From Blastococcus sp. DSM 46786 (lineage in GTDB: Bacteria > Actinomycetota > Actinomycetes > Mycobacteriales > Geodermatophilaceae): a stretch of DNA of 63,590 nt. Of the stretch, positions 53,770 to 62,351 are shown in pieces. Below the pieces are notes generated by a model. That model was not told the DNA's origin. It ran no database searches and saw only the letters and a program-made list of their open reading frames with translations. Position 1 is the first letter of the stretch. Each line of letters begins with the position of its first letter. The stretch spans positions 1 through 63,590 of the forward strand of contig NZ_FOAO01000027.1 of assembly GCF_900109665.1 (NCBI RefSeq), in the 5' to 3' direction. The position numbers and the translations under genes are program-made.

Positions 53770-54741
53770 GTGGGAGGCGTGACCGCGACCGGCCCGGCGG
53801 GGAAGGACGACTTCTGCCGCGCCGACGTCCCCGCCCGCCCGCTGGGCCGGCTGGACGCGACCCGCTGCTCGGTGCAGGCGCTCGAGCGCGGCGACTCCGG
53901 GGTGGCGACGGCGGCCCCGGTGTCGCGGTGGCTGCTGATCGAGCAGCCGGGGCCGTGGGGGCGGCAGGCGCTGCTGCAGTCGCGGTTCGACGCGCGGGTG
54001 GCGCGGCTGCTCACGGAGCGCGCGCAGCGGGAGGGCGTGCGGGTGCTGCTGGTCCGCCGGCCCGGTGACCGGCTGGCCGACTCCGGCCGGCGCTGGGCCT
54101 ACGCCGACGGCCGGCTCGGCCGCGAGGGCCTCTGGTGGTCGGTGCGGTCGGCCGACTCCGACCTGCTCACCGCCCCGTGGGACGGATCGGTGGGCGAGCC
54201 GGCTCGCGGGCCCACCTACCTGGTCTGCACGCACGGCGGCCACGACGCCTGCTGCGCGCTGCGCGGCCGGCCGCTGGCCCGGGCCCTGCCCGCGCCCGGC
54301 CCGACCGACGTGTGGGAGTGCAGCCACCTGGGCGGTGACCGCTTCGCGGCGAACATGCTGGTGCTCCCCCACGGCTTCTACTACGGCCAGGTCCCGGGGG
54401 ACGGCGGGCTGGTCGTCGCCGCCCACGACCGCGACGAGGTGGCCCTGCCGTGGCTGCGCGGGCGGGCCGGGCTGGCCGCACCGGTACAGGCCGCCCAGCA
54501 CTACGCGCGGGAGGAGTTCGGCGCCCTCGGGGTCGACGACCTGCCCCCGATCCGCGTCGACCCGCAGGACGCGGGCGAGCCGGGCGTGGAGCGGTGGGCG
54601 GTCGCGCTCGCCCACGCGGCGGGCACCGTCGTCGTCACCGTGGAGAGCCGGCCGTCACCGGAGGCGGTGCACCTCACCTGCCAGGCCACCACCCCCGGCC
54701 GGGCGCGCACCTGGCACCGGCTGTCGCTGTCGCGGGGCTGA
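53770..54741 (+). CDS. sucrase/ferredoxin-like (thioredoxin-fold) protein
   Basis: A 323-residue protein of the Suc_Fer-like family, related to thioredoxin-like [2Fe-2S] ferredoxins. Cysteines are in DDFCRAD near the N-terminus, VCTHGGHDACCALRG near residue 155, and WECSHLGGDRFAANML, the family signature. A C-terminal helical domain ends in HRLSLSRG. GTG 53770 starts 4 bp after the oxygenase stop; a second GTG at 53779 sits too close to GGGAGG. Close packing suggests electron supply to, or a maturation step with, the oxygenase. The gene converges with 54746 with a 4-bp gap. Confidence 0.85.
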   Translation: MGGVTATGPAGKDDFCRADVPARPLGRLDATRCSVQALERGDSGVATAAPVSRWLLIEQPGPWGRQALLQSRFDARVARLLTERAQREGVRVLLVRRPGDRLADSGRRWAYADGRLGREGLWWSVRSADSDLLTAPWDGSVGEPARGPTYLVCTHGGHDACCALRGRPLARALPAPGPTDVWECSHLGGDRFAANMLVLPHGFYYGQVPGDGGLVVAAHDRDEVALPWLRGRAGLAAPVQAAQHYAREEFGALGVDDLPPIRVDPQDAGEPGVERWAVALAHAAGTVVVTVESRPSPEAVHLTCQATTPGRARTWHRLSLSRG

Positions 54742-54745
54742 GCGG

Positions 54746-55933
54746 TCAGGACAGGGCGCGACCGTGGGCGACGAGCAGCGGGATCGCCAGTTCCGTCGCG
54801 GTCAGCGACCCGTGGTAGGCGGCCAGCCGGCTGGGTCCGGGTTCGAGGCGGGGGCTGACCAGGGCCCAGCTGCCGCGGGCGAGCGCCACCACGTCGCCGA
54901 TGCGGGCCGCCAGCGGCTCCTCCACCGGCCCGAAGACGCCGCTGGCGATGGCCTCCTCGCGCCCCACCACCCACGCCCGGTCGCCGAGGACGCCGCGCCA
55001 GCGCGCGAGCACGTCGGCCTCCGCCCCGGGTTCGGTGTGCACGTAGCGGGCGCGGGGCTCGCCGGCGAGCAGCCGCACCCCGTCTGCGAGGTCGGGCTCG
55101 TCGTCCAGGTCCAGCCGGGTGGCGGCGGGCACGTCGAGCATCCCGTGGTCGGCCGTGACCAGCAGCGCGGCGTCGTCGGGCAGGCCGTCGACGAGTTGCT
55201 CGACGACGCGGTCGACCAGCGCGAGCTGCGCCCGCCAGCTCGGCGAGTCCACACCCCGGACGTGCCCGGTGAGGTCGAGCTCGGCCATGTACCCGTACAC
55301 CAGCGCCCGGGGGCCGGCGTCCAGCGCCGAGCGCATCAGCGCGGTGAGGTCGCCCGGGCCGACCGCACCGGTGTAGCCGGCGCCCCGGTAGGCGGCCACG
55401 GTGAGGCCCGAGCCCGCGTACGCCCACGGGCCGACGGCGGTGACCGTGGCGCCGCCGGCGGCGACCCGCTCGAACACCGTGGGCTGGGCCTGCCAGTCGG
55501 CGGGGTCGGGGTCGTCGCCCCACTGGGTGTGGTTGAGGGTGCGGCCCTCCCCCGGCACGTCCGTGACGAAGCCCAGGATGCCGTGGCTGCCCGGGGGCAG
55601 GCCGGTGCCGATGGTGGCGAGGCTGACCGGGGTGGTGCTCGGGCAGGGCGCCTGCAGGGTGCCCACCGGCGCGGCCAGGGCGGCCAGGGTGGGGGCGATC
55701 TCGGCGTGCGCCCGGAGCAGGTCGGCGCCGAGGCCGTCCACGAGCAGGACCGCCACGCGACGGGCACCGTGCAGGGCGCCGGCCAGGCCCAGCGGGTCGC
55801 CGGGCAGGTCCCCCCGCGGCACGGGCGTGCCCAGGGCCGCCGCCACGCCGGGCAGCACGTCGGCGAGGGTCGCGACGCCGTAGGCCGGCCGGTGCAGGTC
55901 GGGCGGCAGCGCGCCGTCGACCGCCCGGGTCAC
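54746..55933 (-). CDS. alkaline phosphatase superfamily (nucleotide pyrophosphatase-like) protein
   Basis: A 395-residue two-metal phospho- or phosphodiesterase. The first metal aspartate is in VAVLLVDGLGADLL near residue 66, the nucleophile Thr/Ser in PSTTPVSLATIGTGLPPGSHGILGF near residue 100, and the remaining metal ligands in YGYMAELDLTGHVRG and LLVTADHGMLDV. No signal peptide is apparent, so it should be cytoplasmic. It overlaps the methyltransferase gene by 4 bp. The substrate cannot be read from the sequence. Confidence 0.88.
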   Translation of the reverse strand: MTRAVDGALPPDLHRPAYGVATLADVLPGVAAALGTPVPRGDLPGDPLGLAGALHGARRVAVLLVDGLGADLLRAHAEIAPTLAALAAPVGTLQAPCPSTTPVSLATIGTGLPPGSHGILGFVTDVPGEGRTLNHTQWGDDPDPADWQAQPTVFERVAAGGATVTAVGPWAYAGSGLTVAAYRGAGYTGAVGPGDLTALMRSALDAGPRALVYGYMAELDLTGHVRGVDSPSWRAQLALVDRVVEQLVDGLPDDAALLVTADHGMLDVPAATRLDLDDEPDLADGVRLLAGEPRARYVHTEPGAEADVLARWRGVLGDRAWVVGREEAIASGVFGPVEEPLAARIGDVVALARGSWALVSPRLEPGPSRLAAYHGSLTATELAIPLLVAHGRALS

Positions 55934-56661
55934 GCGCGGGTCGCCAGCAGGTGGAGGCCCGCGGCGACCTCGCGGTAGGGCGAGGTGTCGGCGAGCGCGA
56001 GCTCGAGGTCCCGGACGGCGGCCGGGTCGGCGCCCGACGCCGTGTCCAGCAGGTCGGCGACGACGGAGACCCCGCGCCAGGTGCCCGGGGTCAGACCCGC
56101 GCCGCCGACGAGCGCCACGAGGTCGTCCGGGGCGAACCGGCGGCGGGCCGGGCGGCCGGGGGTGGCCTGGTCGCGCAGGTGCGCGAGGGCCTCGGCAGGG
56201 TGGCCGGCGACGGCGCGGGCGAGCACCGCGCCCGCCCGGTTGGCGACGGCGAGGCTCACCCGGCCCCCGGGGCGCAGCGCGCCGGCGATCTCGGCCAGGG
56301 TGACGGCGGGGTCGTCCACGACCTCGAGCACGGAGTGGCAGAGGGCCAGGTCGTAGCCGCCGTCGTCGGCGAGGACCTCGTGCAGCAGGTCACCGTCGCC
56401 CTGGACGCCGCTCACCCGCTCGCCCACACCGGCGGTCTCGGCGCGCCGGCGCAGGGTCGCGAGCGCGTCGGCGCTGGGGTCGACGACGGTGACGCTGTGG
56501 CCCAGGCGCGCCAGGGGCACGGCGAACATCCCGCTGCCGCCGCCGACGTCCAGCACGCGGAGCGCGTTCCCGGCGCTGACCAGCGGATCGAGCGCGGCCC
56601 ACACGGCAGCGGTCCGGACGGGCAGCTGCTCCGCGGTCGGCGAGGCGGGAACGGTCGGCAC
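55930..56661 (-). CDS. class I SAM-dependent methyltransferase
   Basis: A 243-residue Rossmann-fold methylase. Motif I is VLDVGGGSGMFAVPLA near residue 36, the acidic ribose contact VVDPSADAL, motif III-like GDGDLLHEV, and motif IV DLALCHSVLEVVDD; LRPGGRVSLAVAN is the post-motif strand. The family includes S-adenosylmethionine-dependent tRNA uridine methylase (CmoA/SmtA-like) and other small-molecule enzymes. It starts the two-gene unit with the phosphodiesterase-like gene; a shared pathway is possible but unproven. Confidence 0.88.
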   Translation of the reverse strand: MPTVPASPTAEQLPVRTAAVWAALDPLVSAGNALRVLDVGGGSGMFAVPLARLGHSVTVVDPSADALATLRRRAETAGVGERVSGVQGDGDLLHEVLADDGGYDLALCHSVLEVVDDPAVTLAEIAGALRPGGRVSLAVANRAGAVLARAVAGHPAEALAHLRDQATPGRPARRRFAPDDLVALVGGAGLTPGTWRGVSVVADLLDTASGADPAAVRDLELALADTSPYREVAAGLHLLATRA

Positions 56662-56683
56662 CCACCGGAGCCTAGCGGCGGAC

Positions 56684-56720
56684 CGCGGCGCCCACCGCTT
56701 CCCCGCCGGTGGGCGCCGCG
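56684..56720 (-). terminator. strong hairpin after the VOC gene
   Basis: CGCGGCGCCCACCG (56684-56697) and CGGTGGGCGCCGCG (56707-56720) form a perfect 14-bp stem with a 9-nt loop, 7 bp beyond the VOC stop on the minus strand and upstream of the methyltransferase start. Confidence 0.75.
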
Positions 56721-56727
56721 TGGTCGT

Positions 56728-57216
56728 TCAGGCGGGGACGCCGTCGGCCGCCCGCCGGATCTCCGCCATGTCGATGCGCCGCATCTGCAGCATGGCCTGG
56801 GTGGCGCGCTGCGCCCGGCCGGGGTCGGGGTCGGTGGTCAGCGCGATCAGTTCCTCGGGGAAGACCTGCCAGGAAAGACCGAAGCGGTCCTTGAGCCAGC
56901 CGCACATGCTCTCCTCGCCGCCGTTCTCGGTGAGCCGGTCCCAGTAGTGGTCGGCCTCCTCCTGGTCCTTGCACAGGATCTGGAGGGAAACGGCCTCGCT
57001 GAACGTGAACTGCGGACCGCCGTTGAGGGCGGTGTAGGGCTGCCCGTCGAGGATGAAGTCGACGGTCAGGACGTCGCCCTCCTTCATCGGCGGGGGCATG
57101 TCCGGCCCATAGCGGGTGATGGCGCCGATGCTCGAGTTCGGGAAGAGCGAGGTGTACAGCGTCGCCGCCTCCTCGGCCTGGCCGTCGAACCACAGGCACG
57201 GGATCTGCTTGGGCAT
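56728..57216 (-). CDS. VOC family protein (PhnB/3-demethylubiquinone methyltransferase-like fold)
   Basis: A 162-residue glyoxalase/bleomycin-resistance-fold protein. PCLWFDGQAEEAATLYTSLFPNS is the typical first beta-alpha unit; FILDGQPYTALNGGP and the C-terminal GWLKDRFGLSWQVFPEEL complete the double beta-alpha-beta array. Such proteins are widespread and mostly uncharacterised. ATG 57216 (MPKQIPCLW) has AAGGAGGA upstream. It is divergent from the small lipoprotein gene. Confidence 0.9.
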   Translation of the reverse strand: MPKQIPCLWFDGQAEEAATLYTSLFPNSSIGAITRYGPDMPPPMKEGDVLTVDFILDGQPYTALNGGPQFTFSEAVSLQILCKDQEEADHYWDRLTENGGEESMCGWLKDRFGLSWQVFPEELIALTTDPDPGRAQRATQAMLQMRRIDMAEIRRAADGVPA

Positions 57217-57416
57217 GGTCGGTTCCTCCTTGCTCCGGCCGGGTGCCGGTGTCGGTGGTGTGGACCCCGGTTGCCGGCCGGACTCATCGGTCGGCGGGCG
57301 CTCCCACCGATGTGGGCCGAGCCCGGCCGGGCCGGTCGGCCGCCGCCGTCCGTTTACCGGTCGGCGACCCGAGGGCACTCCTGGCTGGTCAGTGCACCGA
57401 TGACCGAGGAGTTGCC

Positions 57417-57611
57417 ATGACCCGCGCCACCCGTCCGCACCTGCTTCGCAGGACCGCGGCCGCGTTCGCCATCACCGCTGCCTCCCTCACGACGGTCGCC
57501 TGCGGGGAGGACGTCGTCGACGACAGCGTCGAGCAGAACATCCAGGAGGGCGTCGACGAGGTCGAGCAGGAGGTCGACGACGTCACCGAGCCCGAGGGCG
57601 GCAACGGCTGA
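57417..57611 (+). CDS. very small acidic lipoprotein
   Basis: A 64-residue protein. Residues 1-30 form a lipoprotein signal with basic MTRATRPHLLRR, hydrophobic TAAAFAITAASL and lipobox TVAC. The mature part is about 34 residues, mostly Asp, Glu and Val (for example DDSVEQNIQEGVDEVEQ), and could form one amphipathic helix. ATG 57417 follows GAGGAG. It ends convergently with dnaE2. No family is recognised. Confidence 0.7.
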   Translation: MTRATRPHLLRRTAAAFAITAASLTTVACGEDVVDDSVEQNIQEGVDEVEQEVDDVTEPEGGNG

Positions 57612-57619
57612 GCCTGGGC

Positions 57620-57662
57620 GCCGTCCCCGGCCGGCGAGCGGCTGGGGGCAGCGGGGCCTTCC
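57620..57662 (-). terminator. partial copy of the 3'-end hairpin element after dnaE2
   Basis: Directly after the dnaE2 stop the transcript strand reads GGAAGGCCCCGCTGCCCCC, as after ftsI, followed by a diverged inner stem (GCCGCTCGCCGGC) and no matching right arm. Lying between convergent genes it may still serve as a transcript end. Confidence 0.45.
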
Positions 57663-60600
57663 TCAGTGGCCGGAGCTGCCGGGGCTGGAGTGCCAGAGCT
57701 TCCGCGGCGGCCCGGCGGCGGCGCGGCGGGCCGCGACCTTGGTCTCGTCGCCGGCCGGCTTGATGTCGGCGTAGGGCGACATCCGGAAGCCGGTCGGGTG
57801 GACCAGGACCGGCCGCACGACCACCGGCCGGGAGCCGTGCGAGGCGGCCGCCCCGGCGATCGACTGCTCGGTGAACTCCCCCGGCGTCGCCATCAGGTCG
57901 CGCACCCCGTCGAGCCCGTCGGCCTCCCACGCCTCGTGCAGCGCCGGCAGCTCCCACGCCCCGGTGGCCCGCAGCGACACACCGCGCGGCCCGGTCCGGC
58001 GCAGCACCCCGCGGATGACCAGCAGCCACGAGTGGAAGACCGTCGCCGCGTAGGGGCCCTGCGCATCCTCGAAGAAGGTCGAGTCGGTGCAGCCGGTGCC
58101 GTCGTCGAGGGTCACGAACACCACCCGGCGCCCGGACCGGATCGGCGGGGTCTGGGTGGCCACCTTGACCCCGGCGACCAGCACCTCGCTGCCGCTGCGG
58201 CAGCCGAGGAGCTCCCCGGCCGGCACCGCGCCGAGAGCGGACAGGAACGGCCGGTAGAAGTCGACGACGTGCCGGCTGGCGTCCAGCCCGAGCACCTCCA
58301 GCTCCGCCCGCACCAGCTCGGCGTCGGTGAACTCGGGCAGCCCGCTGCCCTCGGCCCACTCCGGGCCGGCCGGCTCCCCGGCGGACTCCTCGGGCAGCTC
58401 CACTCCCATGAGGTCCAGGCTCAGCTGCCCGTCCGAGGTTGCCCGTGCGCCGCTGCGGCTCCACCGGTCGAGCTCGCTGATCTGCAGCAGCAGGTCGCGC
58501 CGGGTCACCTGGCGGCGCCGGCGGGTGGGCCGGCCGGCCTCCCGGTCACGCATCCCGAACCCGTAGAGCGAGTCGAACCCGCCGGCCAGCACCAGGCGCT
58601 CGACCACCGGGCGGGACACCGACGCCCGCGCCCAGAAGTCCGTCAGCGACCGGTAGGGCTGCCCGGCGACCACCCGCGCCACCTCGTCGTCGGAGATGCC
58701 CTTCACGTCGGCCAGCGAGAGCCGGATGCCGTACCGGGTGGGATCGGGCATCGCGGCGGGCATCCACTCCGGGCGACGCCAGCCCCGACCCTCTACCTCC
58801 ACCTCAGCTTCGGGGTTGTCCCCGGAGGCATCACCGGCCCCGGCATCGTCGACCACGACGTCGTCCGGCCCGGCATCGTCGACCCCGGCGTCCTCGGCAT
58901 CGGCGTCGGCCTCGAGCCGCTCGACCCGGTAGCTGCCGGTCGAGGCGTTGACGTCGAGCCCGAGCACCCGGATGCCGAAGTTGCGGGCGTCGTCGAGGAT
59001 CAGCCGCTTCGGGTACATGCCGGGGTCGTGGGTGAGCACCCCGGCCAGGAACGCCGCCGGGTGGTGGGTCTTCAGCCACGCCGACTGGTAGGTGGGCAGC
59101 GCGAACGCCGCCGCGTGCGCCTTGCAGAAGCCGAACGAGCCGAAGGCCGCCAGCACCTCCCACACCCGCTCGGCGACCTCCACCGGGTAGCCGGCGTCCA
59201 GCGCCCGCGGCACGAACCACGCCCGCACCTCCGGGTGGGCGTCCTTCTCCCCCAGCGCCCGGCGCACCTCGTCGGCCTCGGCCAGCGTGCAGCCGGCCAT
59301 CCGGGCCACCACCTGCAGCACCTGTTCGTGGAAGACCACCACACCGGCGGTCTCGGCGAGGGCGAACTCCAGGTCGGGGTGGGGGTACTCGGCGTCGCGC
59401 CAGCCGTTCCTGGCCATGAGGAACGGGGTGACCATGTCGCTCTTCACCGGCCCGGGCCGGAACAGCGAGATGTCGATGATGATGTCCTCGAACGTCCGCG
59501 GCCCGAACTTGCCGACCAGCTCCCGCTGCCCCGGCGACTCGATCTGGAACATGCCGAGCGTGCGGGTGCTGCGGATCAGCTCGAACGTCGTCGGGTCGTC
59601 CCGCGGGATCGCGTCGATGTCGACGACCTCGTCGTCGGTCCGCCGGATCTCGTCGAGGGCGTGCGCGATCGCCGACTGCATCCGGATGCCCAGCAGGTCC
59701 AGCTTGAGCAGCCCCAACTCTTCGACGTCGTCCTTGTCGAACTGGCTCATCGGGTAGCCGAGGTAGCTGCTCTCCACCGGCGTGCGGTCCAGCAGCGTGG
59801 CGTCGGAGAGCAGCACCCCGCACGGGTGCAGCGCGATGTGCCGGGGCAGCCCGTCGAGCCGGGAGACCAGGTCGAACAGCAGGTCGAGGTCGCCGGTGCC
59901 GCCGGCGCGGCGCGAGCCGTACCGGCTGGCCCGCAGCTCGGGCAGGTCGCGCAGCGCGGCGTGCACCTGGTTGGCCCGGATGTGCGGGAACGCCTTGGCG
60001 ACAGCGTCGATCTCCGCCGGCGGCAGCCCCAGCGCGGCTCCGACGTCGCGGATGGCGTGGCGCACCCGGTAGGTGTCCATCATCGAGATGCAGCTGACCC
60101 GGTCGGCGCCGAAACGGGCGATGACCGCGTCGTAGACCTCCATCCGCCGCGCGGACTCCACGTCGATGTCGATGTCGGGCAGCTGGTGGCGCAGCGGCGA
60201 GAGGAACCGCTCCATCAGCAGCCCGTAGCGCAGCGGATCGACGTCGGAGATGCCCAGCAGGTAGGTGACCAGGCTGCCGGCGCCCGATCCGCGCGCCGCC
60301 GCCCGGACCCTCAAGCTCTTGATGAGGTCGACCACGTCCGCGACCGTGAGGAAGTAGGACGGGTAGCCCAGCGAGTCGATGACCGCCAGCTCCTCCTCGA
60401 GCCGCTGGCGCACCCGGGTCGTGGGCGCCATGCCGCGCCGCCCCAGCCCGGCCTCGCAGCGGGCGCGCAGCACCTGCGCGGGGCCCATCCCCCGCTCGGC
60501 CGGCGTGGTGACGACGTCGAGCTCGGGGTACCGGACGCTGCCGATGCCCAGGTCGCCGGCGGGGTCGACGGCGCACTGCTCGGCCAGCCGGGCGGTGCGC

Positions 60601-61505
60601 TCGAGCAGCCGCAGGGCGGCGTCCCGGTCGGGGCCGGTCAGGTCCTCCGCGACCTCGGCCATCTCCTTGCCCGACTTCAGGTAGCCCTCGGCCGTGGTGC
60701 GGTCGACGTGCCGGGCGCCCAGCGGGACCAGCCGCCGGGCCGCGTCCAGCACGTCGGCGGTCGGGGCGTCGAGGGCGTCGACGTACCGGACCGCGTTGCT
60801 CAGGACGACCGGCACCTGCTGCTCGGCGGCGAACCGGAGCAGCGCTTGCGCGCGCTGCCGGTCACCCCGGCCGCGGTGGTGCACCACCTCCAGCGCCAGC
60901 CCGGGGCCGAAGACCGCGCGCCAGGCATCCAGTTGCTGGACGGCCAGGTCGGCCCGGCCGGCGAGGAGGGCCCGACCCACCGGGGAACCGGGACCGAGCA
61001 GCGGGATCAGCCCGGTGGCGTGCTCGGCGGCGATCGCCAGCGAGCTCACCGGCTCGCCGCGGGTGCCGCGCAGGTGGGTGGCACTGGTGAGCCGGCACAG
61101 CGAACGCCAGCCGGCGCCGTCGCGCGCGAGGAAGGTGACCCGGGGCAGCCGCGGGTCGACGCTCACCCCGCCGCGGGCCGGCGACCGGCGCGGGGGCGTC
61201 GCGGCCCGCGACCGCGGGGGCCGGGCCGTGGCCGGGTCCTCCCCCAGCACGTGCGCGAGAGCCGGCGGCACACTGGTGCCCAGCGCCGGCGCCACCGCCA
61301 GGTCGACCCCGAAGATCGGCCGCACCCCGGCCGACCGGCAGGCCAGCGCGAACTTCACCGCACCGTAGAGCCCGTCCCGGTCGGTCAGGGCCAGGGCCGG
61401 CATGCCGTGCTCGGCGGCCCGCGCCACCAGGTCGGCGGGATGGTTGGCCCCGTACCGCATGGAGTAGCCGGAAGCGACGTGCAGGTGGACGAAGGGGTCA
61501 TTCAC
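57663..61505 (-). CDS. dnaE2: error-prone DNA polymerase DnaE2
   Basis: C-family polymerase used in SOS mutagenesis, 1280 residues. The PHP domain starts FVHLHVASGYSMRYG; the polymerase core shows RGSGAGSLVTYLLG and PDIDIDVESARR with catalytic Asp residues; FGFCKAHAAAFA, YGIRLSLADVKGI and a C-terminal OB fold (VLVAGVKVATQTPP) follow. An Asp/Ala-rich low-complexity insertion of about 45 residues (about 858-903) separates the finger and HhH regions and is unusual. GTG 61505 (VNDPFVHLHV) overlaps the HEPN gene by 8 bp. In mycobacteria DnaE2 works with ImuA' and ImuB; neither is adjacent here. Confidence 0.94.
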   Translation of the reverse strand: MNDPFVHLHVASGYSMRYGANHPADLVARAAEHGMPALALTDRDGLYGAVKFALACRSAGVRPIFGVDLAVAPALGTSVPPALAHVLGEDPATARPPRSRAATPPRRSPARGGVSVDPRLPRVTFLARDGAGWRSLCRLTSATHLRGTRGEPVSSLAIAAEHATGLIPLLGPGSPVGRALLAGRADLAVQQLDAWRAVFGPGLALEVVHHRGRGDRQRAQALLRFAAEQQVPVVLSNAVRYVDALDAPTADVLDAARRLVPLGARHVDRTTAEGYLKSGKEMAEVAEDLTGPDRDAALRLLERTARLAEQCAVDPAGDLGIGSVRYPELDVVTTPAERGMGPAQVLRARCEAGLGRRGMAPTTRVRQRLEEELAVIDSLGYPSYFLTVADVVDLIKSLRVRAAARGSGAGSLVTYLLGISDVDPLRYGLLMERFLSPLRHQLPDIDIDVESARRMEVYDAVIARFGADRVSCISMMDTYRVRHAIRDVGAALGLPPAEIDAVAKAFPHIRANQVHAALRDLPELRASRYGSRRAGGTGDLDLLFDLVSRLDGLPRHIALHPCGVLLSDATLLDRTPVESSYLGYPMSQFDKDDVEELGLLKLDLLGIRMQSAIAHALDEIRRTDDEVVDIDAIPRDDPTTFELIRSTRTLGMFQIESPGQRELVGKFGPRTFEDIIIDISLFRPGPVKSDMVTPFLMARNGWRDAEYPHPDLEFALAETAGVVVFHEQVLQVVARMAGCTLAEADEVRRALGEKDAHPEVRAWFVPRALDAGYPVEVAERVWEVLAAFGSFGFCKAHAAAFALPTYQSAWLKTHHPAAFLAGVLTHDPGMYPKRLILDDARNFGIRVLGLDVNASTGSYRVERLEADADAEDAGVDDAGPDDVVVDDAGAGDASGDNPEAEVEVEGRGWRRPEWMPAAMPDPTRYGIRLSLADVKGISDDEVARVVAGQPYRSLTDFWARASVSRPVVERLVLAGGFDSLYGFGMRDREAGRPTRRRRQVTRRDLLLQISELDRWSRSGARATSDGQLSLDLMGVELPEESAGEPAGPEWAEGSGLPEFTDAELVRAELEVLGLDASRHVVDFYRPFLSALGAVPAGELLGCRSGSEVLVAGVKVATQTPPIRSGRRVVFVTLDDGTGCTDSTFFEDAQGPYAATVFHSWLLVIRGVLRRTGPRGVSLRATGAWELPALHEAWEADGLDGVRDLMATPGEFTEQSIAGAAASHGSRPVVVRPVLVHPTGFRMSPYADIKPAGDETKVAARRAAAGPPRKLWHSSPGSSGH

Positions 61506-62028
61506 CTGCGGGACCGGTGGACCGGGACATCGTGGACCGGGACATCGTGGACCGGGACGCGGCCCCGCCGACCACGTGCGGCCGCGGGTAGCGGGGCGGC
61601 TCGGGCAGCGCATCGACGCCCAGCCCGGCCTCGACCACGGCGAGGAAGCCCCGCACGTCGCGGACCAGGTCGTCGGCCTCCCGCTCGGTGACCGCCCGGG
61701 AGAGCCCCGCCTCCGCCGCGGCGCGCTTGGCCGCGCCGGCGGCGAAGAAGGTGGCCCACTCCCCCAGCTCGGGAGCGACCTCCCCGAGCAGGACCCAGGC
61801 GCTGCGCGGGCGCCGGCGGCCGCCCTCGGGGCGGGTGCGCGCGGCGAGCACCGCGGCGGCGGCGCGGAGGGCTGCCAGGTGCGCGGTGGCGTACCGCTCC
61901 CGCGGATCGGTGGCCGCGGCCGCCTCCGCCAGGCCGCGGTGGGCCTGGCCGAGCAGCCCGGCGGCCGCGGCGGGCAGCGCGGGGGGCAGCGGCAGCTGGC
62001 CGGCCGGCACGGCGCGTGCGGCGCCCAT
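61498..62028 (-). CDS. SAV_6107-like HEPN-domain protein
   Basis: A 176-residue, mainly helical, Ala-rich protein. Helices ALPAAAAGLLGQAHRGLAEA, RERYATAHLAALRAAAAVLA and LGEWATFFAAGAAKRAAAEAG resemble the actinobacterial HEPN family usually encoded next to error-prone polymerases (assignment from memory, moderate certainty). The C-terminus carries three copies of SRSTM-type pentads from a 15-bp DNA repeat. The ATG at 62028 shares a base with the DUF6504 stop (TGATG), and its stop overlaps dnaE2 by 8 bp, so the three genes form one translationally coupled operon. Its role in mutagenesis is unknown. Confidence 0.7.
   Translation of the reverse strand: MGAARAVPAGQLPLPPALPAAAAGLLGQAHRGLAEAAAATDPRERYATAHLAALRAAAAVLAARTRPEGGRRRPRSAWVLLGEVAPELGEWATFFAAGAAKRAAAEAGLSRAVTEREADDLVRDVRGFLAVVEAGLGVDALPEPPRYPRPHVVGGAASRSTMSRSTMSRSTGPAGE
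61517..61561. repeat. 15-bp tandem repeat (three units) inside the HEPN gene 3' end
   Basis: GTGGACCGGGACATC occurs at 61517-61531 and 61532-61546, with a third, end-diverged unit at 61547-61561. It keeps frame and adds SRSTM-type pentads to the protein C-terminus, just upstream of the dnaE2 start. Confidence 0.85.
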
Positions 62029-62351
62029 CAGTCGTGCACCCGGACGAGCCACCAGCGGTTGCCGGAGGCATCCCACGTCAGGTCGTAGACGCCGGCGAAG
62101 CTCATGCGAGACCGTCCGGCCCGCACCGCCTCCACCCGCCACACCTCGCGGGGCGCGACCAGGTCATCCGACGCGCCGCCCGCCTCGGCGTCCCGCAGCC
62201 ACCACGGCGCCGTCTCCACCCAGGAGTCGAGCAGCTCGCCCACGACGTACCGGGACTGCCCGCGCCAGAACTGCACCGGACCCAGCGGGCCGCGTTCGAC
62301 CTGCACCTCTTCGCCGGCCCGACCGACGACCTCACCGAGCACCCGGCCCAT
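62028..62351 (-). CDS. DUF6504-like small protein, first gene of the dnaE2 operon
   Basis: A 107-residue beta-rich protein without signal peptide. GEEVQVERGPLGPVQFWRGQSRYVVGELLDSWVE and the C-terminal YDLTWDASGNRWWLVRVHD match a small actinobacterial family that accompanies Y-family or DnaE2 polymerases; function unknown. The many aromatic and charged residues suggest a compact barrel. ATG 62351 has GGGGAGG five bases upstream. A perfect LexA box lies 83 bp upstream, so this gene leads an SOS operon. Confidence 0.75.
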   Translation of the reverse strand: MGRVLGEVVGRAGEEVQVERGPLGPVQFWRGQSRYVVGELLDSWVETAPWWLRDAEAGGASDDLVAPREVWRVEAVRAGRSRMSFAGVYDLTWDASGNRWWLVRVHD

